DNA of 64,000 nucleotides from Atopsyche davidsoni (taxonomy: Eukaryota > Arthropoda > Insecta > Trichoptera > Hydrobiosidae): positions 3,410,001-3,474,000 of the forward strand of contig JAILWY010000012.1 of the NCBI GenBank assembly GCA_022113835.1. The letters run 5' to 3'. A program made the position numbers and the translations under genes. This document shows, piece after piece, positions 1 through 11,391 of the stretch. Position 1 is the stretch's first letter. Each line of letters opens with the position of its first letter. Under the pieces are notes generated by a model. It did no database searches, had not been told where the DNA came from, and saw nothing but the letters and a program-made list of their open reading frames with translations.

Positions 1-358
1 ATATTTTCAATATTTTACATTAAAATTATTTATTATATTATGTAAAAGCATTTTTTCACTGATTAATTGTTTCAGATTACTGATTAATTGATCAGTGTAG
101 CTATTTGTTTTAAAAAAATATTTTTTTTTTTGTAAGACAATGAATTTTTAGATTAAAAATGAATTAATAAAAATAAAAGTAGTTTTATAAGTAGTAGAAA
201 GTTTTTAATGTAGCAGCCATACAAATGTAACTTTTTATTGGTATCTCATTTCCATTATAATAATTCTAGGGTCCCATCATCGGCCCACAAATGGTAGCAA
301 TAAAAAGTACGAATGCGTTTTTTATAGTTCTCCAGGTTGTTTAATGCCAGAAGTAACA
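1..358. other. AT-rich stretch, nothing recognised
   Basis: Homopolymer A/T runs and short direct repeats only. I see no open frame of interest, no terminal inverted repeats and no tRNA-like box sequences. Confidence 0.6.
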
Positions 359-838
359 TCAAGGAGACTCTGGCGCGACAACTTTACTTTTAACCAAATT
401 GATATCTAGTGAACTTCGTGTCCTTAGAGATGGCGAAACAGAATGCGCACTTTTGAGAGATCCCCCTTCAAAGTTCACTTTATTATTGGTACTTCGGAAA
501 GAAATAAAACAAACAAGACGTTAACTGAACCAAGATTGTGTTTTCTCTACGCTGGTCTCTGGAGACGTGTCCAATTTCTTAAGGAGGTTGATGCGCGGAA
601 CAAGTTGATCGCAGTCATTGAAATTTTAGGCAAATTGATATCTCGTGAACATTGTGTCCTTTAAAGTTCACTGTATTATTGGTTCTTTAGAAAGAAAAAA
701 AAAAGTTAAATTAAACAAGATTTTTTTTCTTCACAAAGGTCTTTGGGGACGAGTCCTATTTCCAAAATGATTACAGTCATTTAAACCAAGAGTTAAATTG
801 AAATCTCGTGATCTTCACTTACAAAGATATGACGTTTC
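359..838. repeat. diverged tandem repeat, about 2.3 units
   Basis: The motif 'aaattgatatct' followed by 'gtgaac' recurs near 397 and 633, and a worn version appears near 796. Between them the same order of blocks repeats: 'aaagttcact', 'ttattggt', 'gaaagaaa', 'aacaag', a 'ggtct.tgg.gacg.gtcc' block and 'gcagtcatt' or 'acagtcatt'. Spacing is about 236 and then about 163 bases, so the second unit is shorter. A 73-codon frame over the first unit is broken in the second, so this is better read as decayed repeat DNA than as a gene. The family is not recognised. Confidence 0.6.
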
Positions 839-2235
839 GATAAATAAAATATAGGCCATAAATATATATATGGTAAAAAAAAATTGTATACCCTTTTAAA
901 TAATAATAAATACTTTTTAATTTTATTTGAACTGAAAAAATAAAAATTATATCATCAAATAAAATTCGTCCATAAATATAACTTATTTTGCTATAATATT
1001 AACTTAATAAATATTTTTAAATATAGCTTATCGTACTCTCACAATTTAATCTATATTTATCTGTTTAATTGTTACAATTATTAATAAAAAATATATTTTC
1101 TACAAAAAAAAAGAATTAAAAAAAAAAATACTCTGAATGTATAAAAAAATATCTTTGTGCTCCGGAACAAGACATTACATAATTTTGAATTCACCCTAAG
1201 GCTGAATAAAAAGAAATGATTTCATAAAAACTGTACCTGAAGATAAAAGAAGTTAATATGTTTATTAAAAATATATAATGTTTCCGAGATTTTGAGAAAA
1301 AAAAAGGTAGAGATCTATTATATTTAAACTTCATAACGTTTTTAATTATCTTTTTATTAGATTTAAAATGTAAAAAAACATATGCTTCAAGCCTTGCTTA
1401 CATAATGTAGACATTCGTCTTTTATTAAAAAATATAGAAAATTTTCTCGTAAAAAACGCATAGAAGTTTTAATAAGTCATTTGTTGCTACCAACTGATAG
1501 AGTGCCGATCCCTATCTTTGAAATTACAAGATAAAATCATTTTTACGGTGGATTTGGTACGAGCATAAAACATGCAAAGAAATAACGTCCCTCTGAAACT
1601 CTATTTCTCGCCTCGCGGCGGTTTAAAGCAGCGATGGCGAACCTGAAAAGTAAAAACCTTTTTTTCTTTTGAAAATAAATAATTGTCTTAATGGCATATC
1701 AATCCCCGGAATATCAAATGTTTAATAATCAATAGGATTTTTCAATTGAAATGGACATCAAAAACTTAAATGAACCAATGTATTCAATAATAGGAAAATC
1801 ATGAAATAAATAAACATCAAAAATCTAAAAATATATATAAATAAAGTTTGTATTAAATTATTTTTAAAACATAATATAATAATACATTGTATTTTTCATT
1901 GGGGGGTGAAAATTTCAAGAAGCAAGAAACTAAAAAGGTTCACAGTTTTTGTTCCAATAAAAATTATTTCAACGGACTCTGAAAAGAAAGGCATCGCATT
2001 CGTGATTTCAATTTTTAGCTTCACCACCTTCGACACGCGATGGCAAATACGCGTTTTAATTCGACTGAAAGTAATCACTTGCGTGCATTCCACTTCAGTG
2101 ACTGTGTCTTGAAAACCAGTTTATTACTGAAAAACTGTCGAAAATCTGCCACCGTAGCTTTCACGTCTTGTTCATCTTTGTGATTGTGTGTTTTAAGTTT
2201 AATGCATACGGGAACTGTATATTGTTGCTAACCGA
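839..2235. other. AT-rich stretch with no recognisable gene
   Basis: Mostly homopolymeric A/T. A small GC-richer patch lies at about 1585-1640. Frames of 65-68 codons overlap on both strands at 1896-2112. On the minus strand the DNA from about 2220 to 2075 reads as an acidic/basic peptide containing DEQDVKATVADFRQFF before a stop. I do not recognise that peptide; it could be a decayed transposon fragment lying beside the mariner-like element. Confidence 0.4.
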
Positions 2236-2237
2236 TA

Positions 2238-2734
2238 CAGGGTGTCCAGAAAGAGTATAGGGTGAATGTGAATAGTGACCGTTATTGCCCAAAGTTGCAG
2301 GAGTTTCAAGGTATCAACTCAATAATGTGGTTCCAACAAGACACTTGCCATACATCCAATCAATCAATTGAAGCTGTTAACGAATTATTCCCTAATAAGG
2401 TCATTTAACGTAGAGGTAAAATTAGCCCTCTTGACTATTTCGTATGGGGATACCTTAAAAGTAGGGTTTATGAGAATAATCCGACGAACCTAACGGAATT
2501 GAAACAAAACATCAGGTCAGAAATGGCAGCAATATCGAGAGCTATGTGTCAGCGTGTTATCAGCAATCTTCGTTCCAGATTAGAAGAGTGCCAGCAGCGT
2601 AACGATCACCATTTGGATAACATCATATTTTAGAAATAATTTTCCATTTTATATTATTATAATCAACAATAAAATAAAATACTTGATTACTAGTACTGAA
2701 CTAACAAATACCCGATACTCTCTTTTGACACCTG
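2238..2734 (+). mobile_element. internally deleted mariner/Tc1-like element, copy 1
   Basis: The element has imperfect terminal inverted repeats, 'cagggtgtccagaaagagta' at the left and the complement of 'atactctcttttgacacctg' at the right. It is flanked by TA at 2236-2237 and 2735-2736, the target duplication expected for IS630-Tc1-mariner elements. The left end runs almost directly into the C-terminal third of a transposase, so the N-terminal DNA-binding part and the first catalytic Asp are deleted. Copy 2 (25643-26112) shares the deletion and the internal stop. Copy 3 (28422-28620) is a shorter relic. The element is non-autonomous and can only have moved with transposase supplied in trans. 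Confidence 0.88.
2334..2633 (+). pseudogene. mariner-like transposase, C-terminal remnant
   Basis: The frame opens MWFQQD and continues with CHTSNQSIEAVNELFPNKVI, then meets a TAA at 2406-2408. The same frame goes on through SPLDYFVWGYLKSRVYENN to a TAG at 2631-2633. 'WFQQD.(GA)TCHTS' and 'PLD(Y/F)FxWGYxKxxVY' are signatures of the second and third catalytic Asp regions of mariner-family DDE/D transposases. Two residues usually found between QQD and CHT are missing here. The rest ends LDNIIF, like the usual C-terminus of this group. The stop and the missing N-terminal two thirds make it inactive. The assignment to the IS630-Tc1-mariner superfamily is firm; the exact clade is not. Confidence 0.88.
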
Positions 2735-2924
2735 TATATAAAGTTTTGCGGTAAATTAATTGAATAATGTAAACTGTTGAAAAAAAAAAGTTTTTATAAA
2801 GCTTTACGTTCTTTAATTGTCACGATTTAGAATGATTTCTAATTAAAAATGATGACAAATAATTTTCTTAAAATAAATGAGTAATTTTCTTTCAGTTCCA
2901 AGTTTTTTCACAGCGTCGAGCGTT
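2735..2924. other. AT-rich spacer
   Basis: Short AT-rich interval between the mariner-like element and the first CpG-rich island. Nothing else is recognised. Confidence 0.5.
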
Positions 2925-3260
2925 CAATGATAACGGTTCAATGCCAGCGCGCCGTCCCGGCCGCAAAGCAGATTGGATACCTGTAAATTAACGTAGTTAG
3001 CCCCGTGGTCCCGACAAACCTGAATTAGAAGCGTGTCATTAAGCAAACATTAGCTTAGGACTGATTATCGAAATCCAATGAATCCCAGAGATCCACTAAC
3101 GGGAAACTTAAATAACGTTCCGCCCCCGGGGCGCGAGCCGACGCCCCACTCGACTCGAGAGCCGACCCCTTATCGGTTACCTTCGCCACTCTGCCATTTC
3201 GGTTCCGAGTAACTTTCGGAGGTTTTCTCGTGTGGAGTCGTAGTTGGTGAAGTTGACGTA
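2925..3260. promoter_or_regulatory. GC/CpG-rich island 1 (candidate regulatory DNA)
   Basis: An abrupt change from AT-rich sequence to dense CpG ('gcgcgccgtcccggccgc', 'cgcccccggggcgcgagccg'). It is not an open frame on either strand for more than a few dozen codons. Such islands recur through the window and are candidates for conserved cis-regulatory elements. An unannotated first exon is possible, but there is no distinctive splice or core-promoter signal. Confidence 0.4.
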
Positions 3261-3536
3261 TTATAATGAAAATATGATGTTATATCTGGTAATCTCGCCG
3301 CAAAACTGCTCTGCAGAATGTAGTGGGAAGCCACGCTTAAGGTCGAGGTAGACTTTAATTAGCTTTTGCAACTTGTAATGGAACTATTATTTATTATTAT
3401 AATTATACTTTTACGTGACAGCCGGAGCTTTAGGTTGTAGAAATGTGATTTTATAAAGCATTATCGAATTATCGCTATACATTTCGGGTTCAAAACTGGA
3501 TAAAGCTAATTATTAATAAAATAATCACTTTATTAA

Positions 3537-4150
3537 ATATATATTATATATTACTAATATGATTAGGCACATTAGTTAATATATAGAAGATGATTTAAAG
3601 AAACTCTCAGAAAAATATCATCGTGATTTGTGTGGGGTTTGAACCCACATCCCATGGTTTACATGACCGGTGTACTAACCCTTGTACTAACGAATCACTT
3701 CCGTTTATCGAGAATTTTTAACAATCATACTCTACATATGAATCAATGTGCCCAGGCCAACCAATATTTAGTGATTTGCAAGCACTGGACTTTTTGAATA
3801 AAGTAACAAGTGAAGCGATTTTAGTCCCATCTGGACATTATTTTTAAAATCTATTGATTTTAGCCAAGACGCTCACCATCATATACATATGTCGATTTTT
3901 TTATTAAACGTCAATCAGATGCGTATTTTAGTTAGTACACCGGTTATGTAAACCAGGGGATGTGGGTTCAAATACCACACAAATCACGATGATATTTTTT
4001 GAGAGTTTCTTAAAATCATCTTCTATATATGAACTAATGTGCCTAATCATATTAGTAATAATATAATAAACCCGTAATGGGTAATAAATACGCATCTGAT
4101 TGACATTTAATAAAAAAATCGACATATATATATTATATAAGTATTCTATA
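3537..4150. mobile_element. tRNA-Thr foldback element(s), locus 1
   Basis: The left arm begins near 'attactaatatgattaggca' at about 3551 and runs through 'gaaactctcagaaaaatatc' into a complete minus-strand tRNA-like module (3623-3698). The right half (about 3885-4135) has a partial plus-strand tRNA-like module (about 3930-3989) followed by the same arm in inverted order. Beyond that is an outer inverted block ('aatacgcatctgattgac' at about 4087-4104 against 'gtcaatcagatgcgtatt' near 3910). The structure looks like two overlapping copies of one foldback family. Confidence 0.8.
3623..3698 (-). pseudogene. tRNA-Thr(TGT)-like module (Pol III A and B boxes)
   Basis: The minus strand is 76 nt. It starts GTGATTC and ends AAATCAC, giving a near-complete acceptor stem. 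It has an A-box-like 'TTAGTACAAGGG', an anticodon loop CATGTAA (anticodon TGT with A in place of the invariant U33), and a T-arm close to GTGGG-TTCAAAC-CCCAC with a B box one base off GGTTCGANTCC. The loop plus the flanking 'GTAAACCA.GGG' resemble arthropod tRNA-Thr(UGU). Loss of U33, mismatches in the D and anticodon stems, and its place inside a repeat arm argue for a transposon-borne tRNA relic rather than a working gene. Confidence 0.7.
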
Positions 4151-6110
4151 TAGACAACAAGGCAAATGCTGGAGATGTTACAAGTCATTTACTACTTGTA
4201 ATCATAATAAACCACATGCTTAACGATAGATTACAATTGGGAATTTTATTGTTCGTTAAAATCAACTGAATTTGAATTGAAGAATTTCTTAATATAAACA
4301 GAATACAAATAATTATTTATACAGTTTTTTGTATACTTTATACATTAACAAGGTGTTTGTTATAAAATATCTCTTTGTATAAATATTTGTCGGTTACTCC
4401 ATTTTAAAAGAACAGTGTATTTCTACCTTGGTGTTCTGTTTTCCATAATGATATACGGATGCGAAATGTAGACTTTGAATACGAAATCGACCAAAAAACA
4501 TCAAACGTCAGATGAGACAGCAGTCGATAGCGATAGATAGTAGCGCATAAAGGTACGAGGAAAATCGCAATAGTGAAAAAGTTAAGGTATCGGTATAATA
4601 AGACGCACTCGGTTTACAAGAATAATATGGAATTTAAAAAAAAAAAAAAAATTCATGAAACTGTAATAAGTAAAATACTGTTTTCAAAGTAATAAGTTTT
4701 ATAAAATACTTGTATTCTGTTTGTTGAATATTTTAAGACACTCAAAATGTGTGTAAGCGTGGTGCCTGAGCAAAGAATTCGTGTTACCAGGTTAAGCTAA
4801 TAATTAAAAAAAACTTTACGAATGTGCCACTAAATAGCTACAAGAGTTACTAAAGTCTTTACATTATAAATATTCAGTTCATTAAACTTTATAATAATTG
4901 TAAAATGTGAACAGTGTATTATGGAGGAAACATATATTTTTTTAATAACAGTAACAAAATTAACAACGTTTATATTTCTGTCTTTAATACTGAGTTACTA
5001 AATGGTGTAAGATAATTAATTAATAAGTGTGTAAGTCATTTTTATTTACCGCCATTGATTCAGTGCGATGTATGCGAGGAACGATTTCCGGACTTCCTGT
5101 AATAAAAGCACTGTAAAAAAACATGAAATACAAATTACCAGGGTTGATATTGGGAAAAATAAAACAAAAGGTCGAAGCGATTTTAGAAATACTCGCTTGC
5201 TTTTTACCCCTTCATAAAAATATTTTACTTCTTTGGAAAGCATATCTTTAAACGTTAGACTCTAAGCTAAGTAAATTTATAATTCACATATTTTGTCACG
5301 ACTTAAGGAATTGGTGTTTGACTTTAATTACATAATACGCTCTTAATTATACACGATGTCAGCTTTCTGCATACATTTAAATGGAACAGCATATAAATGT
5401 TAATATTAATCTCAAAAGGCCTCTGAATTAGGCGCAAATCATTAAACTCCATTATAACGTAATTATTTTCACTCGGAATATAACTTATGAGTAATTCTTA
5501 AGTGTGTTATTATATAAAGTCGTGAAATTTGGAGCTAATGGTGACATTATTAATTATATAAATCTAGAGTCTATAGAAAGTCACTCTTAACGCAATAAAA
5601 CATTAATTCTATTGATATTAATTGCGAGATGTATCAATCTACCTGCATAAATTATTTTAACTTTGTAATGAAAACCGGAGATCCCCTTTATTTGACTGTT
5701 AATTAATTTTATCTTCTGTGATATTTCCTCGTTATTTTATCCATCTTGGCAATTGACGTTTCATTTAGAATTCTGATATTTTAGATACCCGGAATTCATT
5801 TCAGTCTGAAGCTTCGTGTTTATTATTTGATGTGGGTATTAATTAAGTCTGTAGAAGTAAATCCGGGTAATTTGGCTAAGTTCAAATAAAAAAACCTTAT
5901 CCTTTAATCCAACCAGCATTAAGACCAACGTGTAAGAATCTAGAATATATTTTTTTATCTAAAAAATTAGTTAAACGTTTTTAAATTTTTACTTATTGCA
6001 ATAAGAGCACCGGAAAATTAATTTCGTATCAATCCATTTATCTAATTTCATAGTACATCGTAAAACATCTTTGGTTCCAGGTTAGTAATAGTTGTATAAC
6101 AAGTAATGCG
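4151..6110. other. AT-rich stretch, no gene recognised
   Basis: No repeat shared with the rest of the window was found. The longest frame is a 65-codon minus-strand one at 5046-5243, hydrophobic but unsupported by homology. A poly-A run lies near 4636-4650. Confidence 0.5.
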
Positions 6111-6114
6111 TACA

Positions 6115-6350
6115 GGCTTGAATCTATTTTGTGGATTGAACGTCAATCAAGTGCGTTTTAATTACCTTTACAGGCTTATATTACTTACTTATATGATTAG
6201 GCATATTTTTTCACATATGATTCAAAGAAACTCTCAGAAAAATATCATCGTAACTTGTATAGGATTTGAACCTACACAAGTCACGATGATGAGAGTTTCT
6301 TTGAATAATTTTCAATATGTGAAAAAATAAGCCTAATCATATTAGTAAAA
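6115..6350. mobile_element. tRNA-Thr foldback element, locus 2 (decayed)
   Basis: The left part carries 'ttgaacgtcaatcaagtgcg', then 'tatatgattaggcata' and 'gaaactctcagaaaaatatc'. The tRNA module is reduced to a T-arm relic around 'aggatttgaacctacacaag' (about 6258-6285). The inverted arm follows ('gagagtttctttgaataatt', 'gcctaatcatattagta'). It shares the left extension with loci 4 and 5. A 74-codon frame over it is a repeat artefact. Confidence 0.78.
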
Positions 6351-6544
6351 AATATATGCAGTAATCTTTTTCAAAATTTATTTCATATTAAAAGTTAACC
6401 AAAGGTCATACTTTATACATTTTCGTAGACTCACAAAAAATATTTTATCCCTTAAGCTGGTTTTAAATGGAAAAAAAAATATTCTCAATAAGCACTACGC
6501 CTTTTTATAAAACAAATTGAAACTCAAGGAGTCTTTTGTTTTTA
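6351..6544. other. AT-rich spacer
   Basis: Nothing recognised. Confidence 0.5.
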
Positions 6545-6745
6545 TTTTAAGTTCTCCCAGACTGGTTTCGCCCCAGAGAGGGAGGGAGGCTTGATCCAGT
6601 CCAGCTATTCTATAAGTCACACGTGTCTGATTGCCGAGCCGTCTGCTCGCGAGACGTGTAACTTACTTACTTCTAGGTCCACAGAATGGCGTCTGACTTA
6701 TCTCCCGAGTACAGTAGACAACGGCGGAAACTAGCGTGGGCTGTG
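6545..6745. promoter_or_regulatory. GC-rich island 2 (candidate regulatory DNA)
   Basis: A GC-richer block with CpGs, a purine-rich 'gagagggagggagg' tract that would suit GAGA-type factors, and the palindromic E-box-like 'cacacgtgtctg'. No coding frame is supported. This is inferred from composition only. Confidence 0.35.
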
Positions 6746-7921
6746 TTTTTTTTGGTTTATCGGAAAAAAATGCGAAACCCCACCGGAGAGGAGGTTATTT
6801 GTTACACAATAGAAACCACACTAGTTTTTTTGTAGCTCCGATTTTGAAATTTTTTGATAGCGTATATTCAATATCAACCACAACGCTTAAATTAGAAATC
6901 ACCAATTTCGTGTATCAACATGATATAATATATATATATATATTTTTTTTAAGTTAATAACACTGTGTGATTTAATTTTTTTACTCAGTTATACATAGAC
7001 ATACTGGGGTTGAATTAGTCGTTTTACATGCAAATTTCCTGAAAATATTATTATTAAGAAATTCAGTTCATTTCAGTATAAAATTTAAAGATTACATTTC
7101 AGAGTGTCTAATCTCTTTCTCCTGTCTTCGTCTGAAACAAATGCGTTTTTGCTAACTGAAACGTGCAACTTGTTGCTAAGAATCTGAGTGAGACGCGAAG
7201 TAATCCGCATAACGGTGCATTATAGGATAAAGTTATCACTGAGATTGTCTTGTGGAGGGATTTTAAGATACGCTCAGAGGCTGTAGACGCAAATGTGATT
7301 AAAGTAAACAATTGTAATTAAGGTGTGTACATTTACATTAATTAGAGTAGATTAAAACTAATATTACAAATACAATTAACACAGTTTTTTTTTAATATGC
7401 TCCCCCAAGTAATATTTCAAAGTATTTTTAAACTACTCGAAAAATCATGTAGTACCAAGCTATAATTTGCGCGAGCAATTCAAAAATATATTATCTATAA
7501 TAACCAAATATTTACATAAATCTTTTGGTCTACCAGACAACGCCGCAGTAGTTTCTTCTCGCTCCAAAACGCTTGCTTAACTGTACGTTTTATTTGTATA
7601 TGCCTAAGTTATTATGAAGACTACTAGTGAGGTATAAAATAAATAAGTATTTATACTCTTGCTTATTCATAGTATATATGTTTTAAGATAATCGATTCCC
7701 ACATGAAACAACAGAAAATAAAAAGTCGAACTAGCTTGCAAAACCAGGGTGAATACAATTTTTTTCGTAGTTTTTGTTTAATTCACTTTACATATTGATT
7801 ATAAGCGTATATAAATAAAGTTTATTTATAATTGTACCCATAAGGTTGATTATTTTTTTATATTTGCACAGTAAAAAAGTTCAATTATCACAATATGGCT
7901 GATAATTTTTTTATATTATTG
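6746..7921. other. AT-rich stretch with a short TA run
   Basis: Contains an (AT)n run at about 6926-6945 and small frames without recognisable products. Nothing else is seen. Confidence 0.5.
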
Positions 7922-8157
7922 TTTTTTTGTGATGACCGTCTGATTGGAAGTACGATTTTGCCTATACAGGTTTTATTAATTGATAATGATTAGGTACATT
8001 TTTTCACATATTGAAAATTGATTGCACCAGCCATGTAAGCTTGGGGATGTGGGTTCAAATCCCACACAAATCACGATGATATTTGAGAGTTTCTTTAATC
8101 ATCTTCTATGTATAATGTGCCTAATCATATTAGTAATACTCAATCATTATCAATAAG
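7922..8157. mobile_element. tRNA-Thr foldback element, locus 3 (hybrid arms)
   Basis: The left arm is of the second subtype ('gaccgtctgattggaagtac', 'tacaggttttattaattgat', 'taggtacattttttcacata'). The right arm is of the first subtype ('tctttaatcatcttctatgt', 'gtgcctaatcatattagtaa'). Between them is a plus-strand partial tRNA module containing 'gccatgtaagcttggggatg' and the B box 'ggttcaaatcc'. Mixed arms suggest recombination or gene conversion between subfamilies. Confidence 0.8.
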
Positions 8158-8289
8158 TTTTTTTATGTTTGAACTTCCTCACGGTGCGATGTGATATTGT
8201 AATATTTTATACATTCACAAGAGCTCTGTTTAAATTTACTCGCATGAATAATTCCCCTTTCCTGTGTGTGTAATCATCGTGTGTACATA

Positions 8290-8600
8290 TTAAATATTAA
8301 AAATGACACCAGCCTGCCGCCGTACCGAAACACAATCAATCTCCGCGGAGTTCCCTCGGCGCCGACGACGCGGCGGTGACAAGTTTTTTTTAATCTTGCT
8401 CCTCCCGATTCGCTCCGCGGCCGCCGTGTCAGGTGACAGTTCTCACGAGGTTCTCGTAACGACGAAACTTTATCTCCGAACAAATACACAATTAGTCAGC
8501 AAGTGTACAGTATAATCCCGTGCGTGCCGGAAAGAAGAAATAACGCGTTTCATTATTAATCGCTTCGAGTGTCCGGTGGGTTGCGTTACAGGGGCGCCGC
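8290..8600. promoter_or_regulatory. GC/CpG-rich island 3 (candidate regulatory DNA)
   Basis: Dense CpG DNA ('cggcgccgacgacgcggcgg', 'tccgcggccgccgtgtcag'). It contains the arrangement TGTCAGGTGACAG near 8426-8438, an inverted pair of TGACA half-sites as used by TALE homeodomain proteins, overlapping a CAGGTG E-box. Frames of about 70 codons exist on both strands here, a usual by-product of high GC, and I do not call them genes. Confidence 0.4.
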
Positions 8601-8717
8601 TCAAAATAAAAACCTACGCGCTAAGATCTTGTATATTATTTAATGCAGAGCACAAAATTTAAATAAAAATACTGCTTTCCTGTCTTATTCTTCTAGTGTA
8701 TCTCTTTATGGGAGATT

Positions 8718-8945
8718 TGAGACTATTTTATCGAACATATCTCTATCCCAGGCGAGTCTCAACATCTCAACTAAAACCACTGGCGCAAATTCCGCATCCA
8801 CGTACACTTCCTATTTTTTCTTCAATTTTTCCAGCTGTAGGATGCTGTATTTATTTTTACAAAAAATGTGTCTAAAATAGGAGACGTTTTGCTACATTAC
8901 CAACGTCAAGAGTTCCTTTTCTTTGCGCATTCTGTGCGAGACACT
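8718..8945 (-). pseudogene. RTE-type LINE reverse transcriptase C-terminal fragment (copy 1)
   Basis: On the minus strand a conceptual frame reads VSYFRHIF followed by NKYSILQL, broken by stops. It ends near WDRDMFDKIVSNL. This matches the post-RT tail seen in many arthropod endonuclease/reverse-transcriptase LINEs ('..YFGHIxR..KYxxxQLI...RDxxxxIVANL'). It is co-linear with the better copy at 25140-25630, including 'ccaacgtcaagagttcct' or its equivalent. 5'-truncated and heavily decayed. Confidence 0.7.
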
Positions 8946-9109
8946 TTCATATGACGATTATTGTGCTTACCTGTAATGACGTAATATATCTGATTATCTA
9001 CGAATGCGTTGTATTCATATTCAATAATTCATCATTATTATATACAAATGAATTGAGTACGTTATAAAAAGAGTTTTATTTATATATATATATCTATTTT
9101 ATGGATCGG

Positions 9110-9294
9110 TTAATCAGATGCGTATTTATTACCCATTACGGGTTTATTATATTATTACTAATATGATTAGGCACATTAGTTCATATATAGAAGATGATTT
9201 AAAGAAACTCTCACAAATCACGATGATATTTTTCTGAGAGTTTCTTTAAATCATCTTCTATATATGAACTAATGTGCCTAATCATATTAGTAAT
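9110..9294. mobile_element. tRNA-Thr foldback element, locus 4 (perfect 60-base arms)
   Basis: The left extension 'tatttattacccattacggg' is followed by an arm at 9154-9213. The arm's exact reverse complement lies at 9235-9294, with no mismatch over 60 bases. The 21-base spacer (9214-9234) is all that remains of the central module: the end of the tRNA acceptor, 'caaatcacgatgat'. The right arm lacks the outer extension seen at locus 1. Perfect arms imply recent insertion, recent gene conversion or a fold-driven copying event. Confidence 0.9.
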
Positions 9295-11389
9295 AGTTTT
9301 ATTTATATAAAACATACCAACTTCATTTGCAATATGAATACCCTCTATGCCCGAAAAAATCTATTGAATAGTTTTAAAGATTTCTTATGTAAATATTATT
9401 ACTTATATTTACACACGTTTATTGGAAAAAGGTTTTATCTAGTGAAAGCGTGTCTTATCAATTTGTAATTTGCCCCAAATGCAATATCAAGCAATAATAC
9501 ACAAAGAAACATTGCAGGTGCGTATAATTTGGCGGCCGGATGCGGAAGCGGTCGGAACTCCCCCACTTGTTCCGTTTTTCCTGCCGGCGGTAACTTTTTA
9601 ATATATATCATACGAAGGCTGTAAAATGAATATCTTTTGTCGTAAACCTTTGGATATTGTGGCCACTGTATAAAGGGAGCTTTAAAGGTATCCTCTTGAG
9701 GCTGTGGCTTTACATTTCCTGCTTTCTTTCTGTGTAATTTAATATGCATAAACTGGCGCCTGCTTCTAAGTGGTGGTAAATACGTGGCATAAAAAAGGCC
9801 GCGCAAAAGCAACAAATGCTGAAATTATTCCAGAAATGTATCATTTGGTACTCAAATGAACTCATTTTTAATACGTTTAGGTATTTCTGCGTTTGCTTAT
9901 TAGAATTTCAATTTGAATTTTCTACGCAGATACGATTTTCCATTAACAATGAAACTATTTAGAAGGTAATTTATCATGCCTCGTTTTTAAAAAGGTTTTT
10001 TTTTTAAATGAGTTACACAAGAAATATTTCACATCATTTTGTGTTTATTCTTCTTAGTATATTTTTATACAGCAAGACGTACAAATAAATATTTTCTTAA
10101 AAAGAACAGAAACGCTTGGTAATTTTAATTGACAGTGTTTATGAAAACTTATTTCAAACCGCAGAATCGGAGCGAGCGTACTCAACGATTATAAAACTGG
10201 AAGAAACTGAAAAGTGAATGTAATTAAATAAGTTTTTCAATTTCGATAACTTCAGATAGTCACGAAGTTATTCTGGATTTTCTTCATATTATAATGTTGG
10301 CTAGAATACATTTAGATTTTTAGAAAGTGCATTGTTATATAAAATCTATTTTAACATCTAATTAAATATTCAATGACTACAACAACCAAAAAAACAGACG
10401 TATATAAAATATCAAGTATTTTTTTTACTAATGTAGGTTTTATCATTAATTACACAATTAGATAAATTCATATACATCGTTTAATTTAGTAAAAAAAATT
10501 ATACAAAGAAGAGAGACAGTTAATTAGAATTAAGGAAATATTACACTATAAGACTAAAACAATTCTAAAAAAAAATTGTTACTAAGAATTCTTTGACGAA
10601 TATTTCTGTAATTTTTAATCAAATTATTTCATTAACGAAATTTTTTTATCCAATCTACCCTATTCGTGTGTTTTCATCATCACGAGTTTTTAAACAATGT
10701 GTGTGTTATAAAAACTTAAGGTAAAATTCCAGTGTTAAAAATAATGAAGTACAAACATTGGTACCGTTTTAAAAGCTTATATATTTTAAGCAACAACAGA
10801 AAATAAATACTTTTTGTTCCTGTTTGCCTCGTGCGTTTCGGGAATTAAAACGTGTTATCCTCGCACGTGCATTACAGAGACAGTGTTCTCTCGTTAGCGA
10901 AATGAAAAAAAAAACAACAACAAAAAAAACACGACAATGACTTCAAAGAGCTTGAATTTAAACTCACGCATAACGGCATTTACGACCGCTACTATGCGAA
11001 AGCTGGCTTTTGATAATTCGTTTGTGGTATTTTCCCAAAACGATGTGTACAAGATGTCCGCCACAGCCGAGATTCCGTCACAATTCTCGCAGATCCATTT
11101 GCTAATTGAAGACCGGAAGGCTTCGCAAAATTTTCGATATGAGACGGCGGTATTATTGGACCATGATGAAATTCAATTAGTTAGAGTCGGACCACAATAT
11201 TGCTGAATGAAAATTTGTTTCTGCTTTCAATCAACGAACAAACCCAAAGGCGTTTATTGTCCTTAAAACTGCTGAATAATATTGAAACTATATTAAATCA
11301 TTCACAACAATGAATGTTTATTTTTAATTAAATATAATAACCTACAGTATGAAAATGTTTTTTTACTAAATACACAGAAAATATCTTCT
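9295..11389. other. AT-rich stretch with one small GC-rich patch
   Basis: A CpG-containing patch at about 9520-9600 includes 'ggaactccccc', close to a kappa-B-type site. Frames of 126 codons (minus, 9435-9815) and 89 codons (plus, 10937-11206) have no recognisable domain, signal peptide or splice context. I treat them as chance open frames. Confidence 0.45.
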
Positions 11390-11391
11390 TA

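Noticed and set aside
8303..8515. Overlapping 70-codon frames on both strands
   Set aside because: Both lie in a CpG-rich island and mirror each other; this is composition, not coding.
9435..9815. 126-codon minus-strand frame
   Set aside because: No domain, signal peptide or codon pattern to support a gene.
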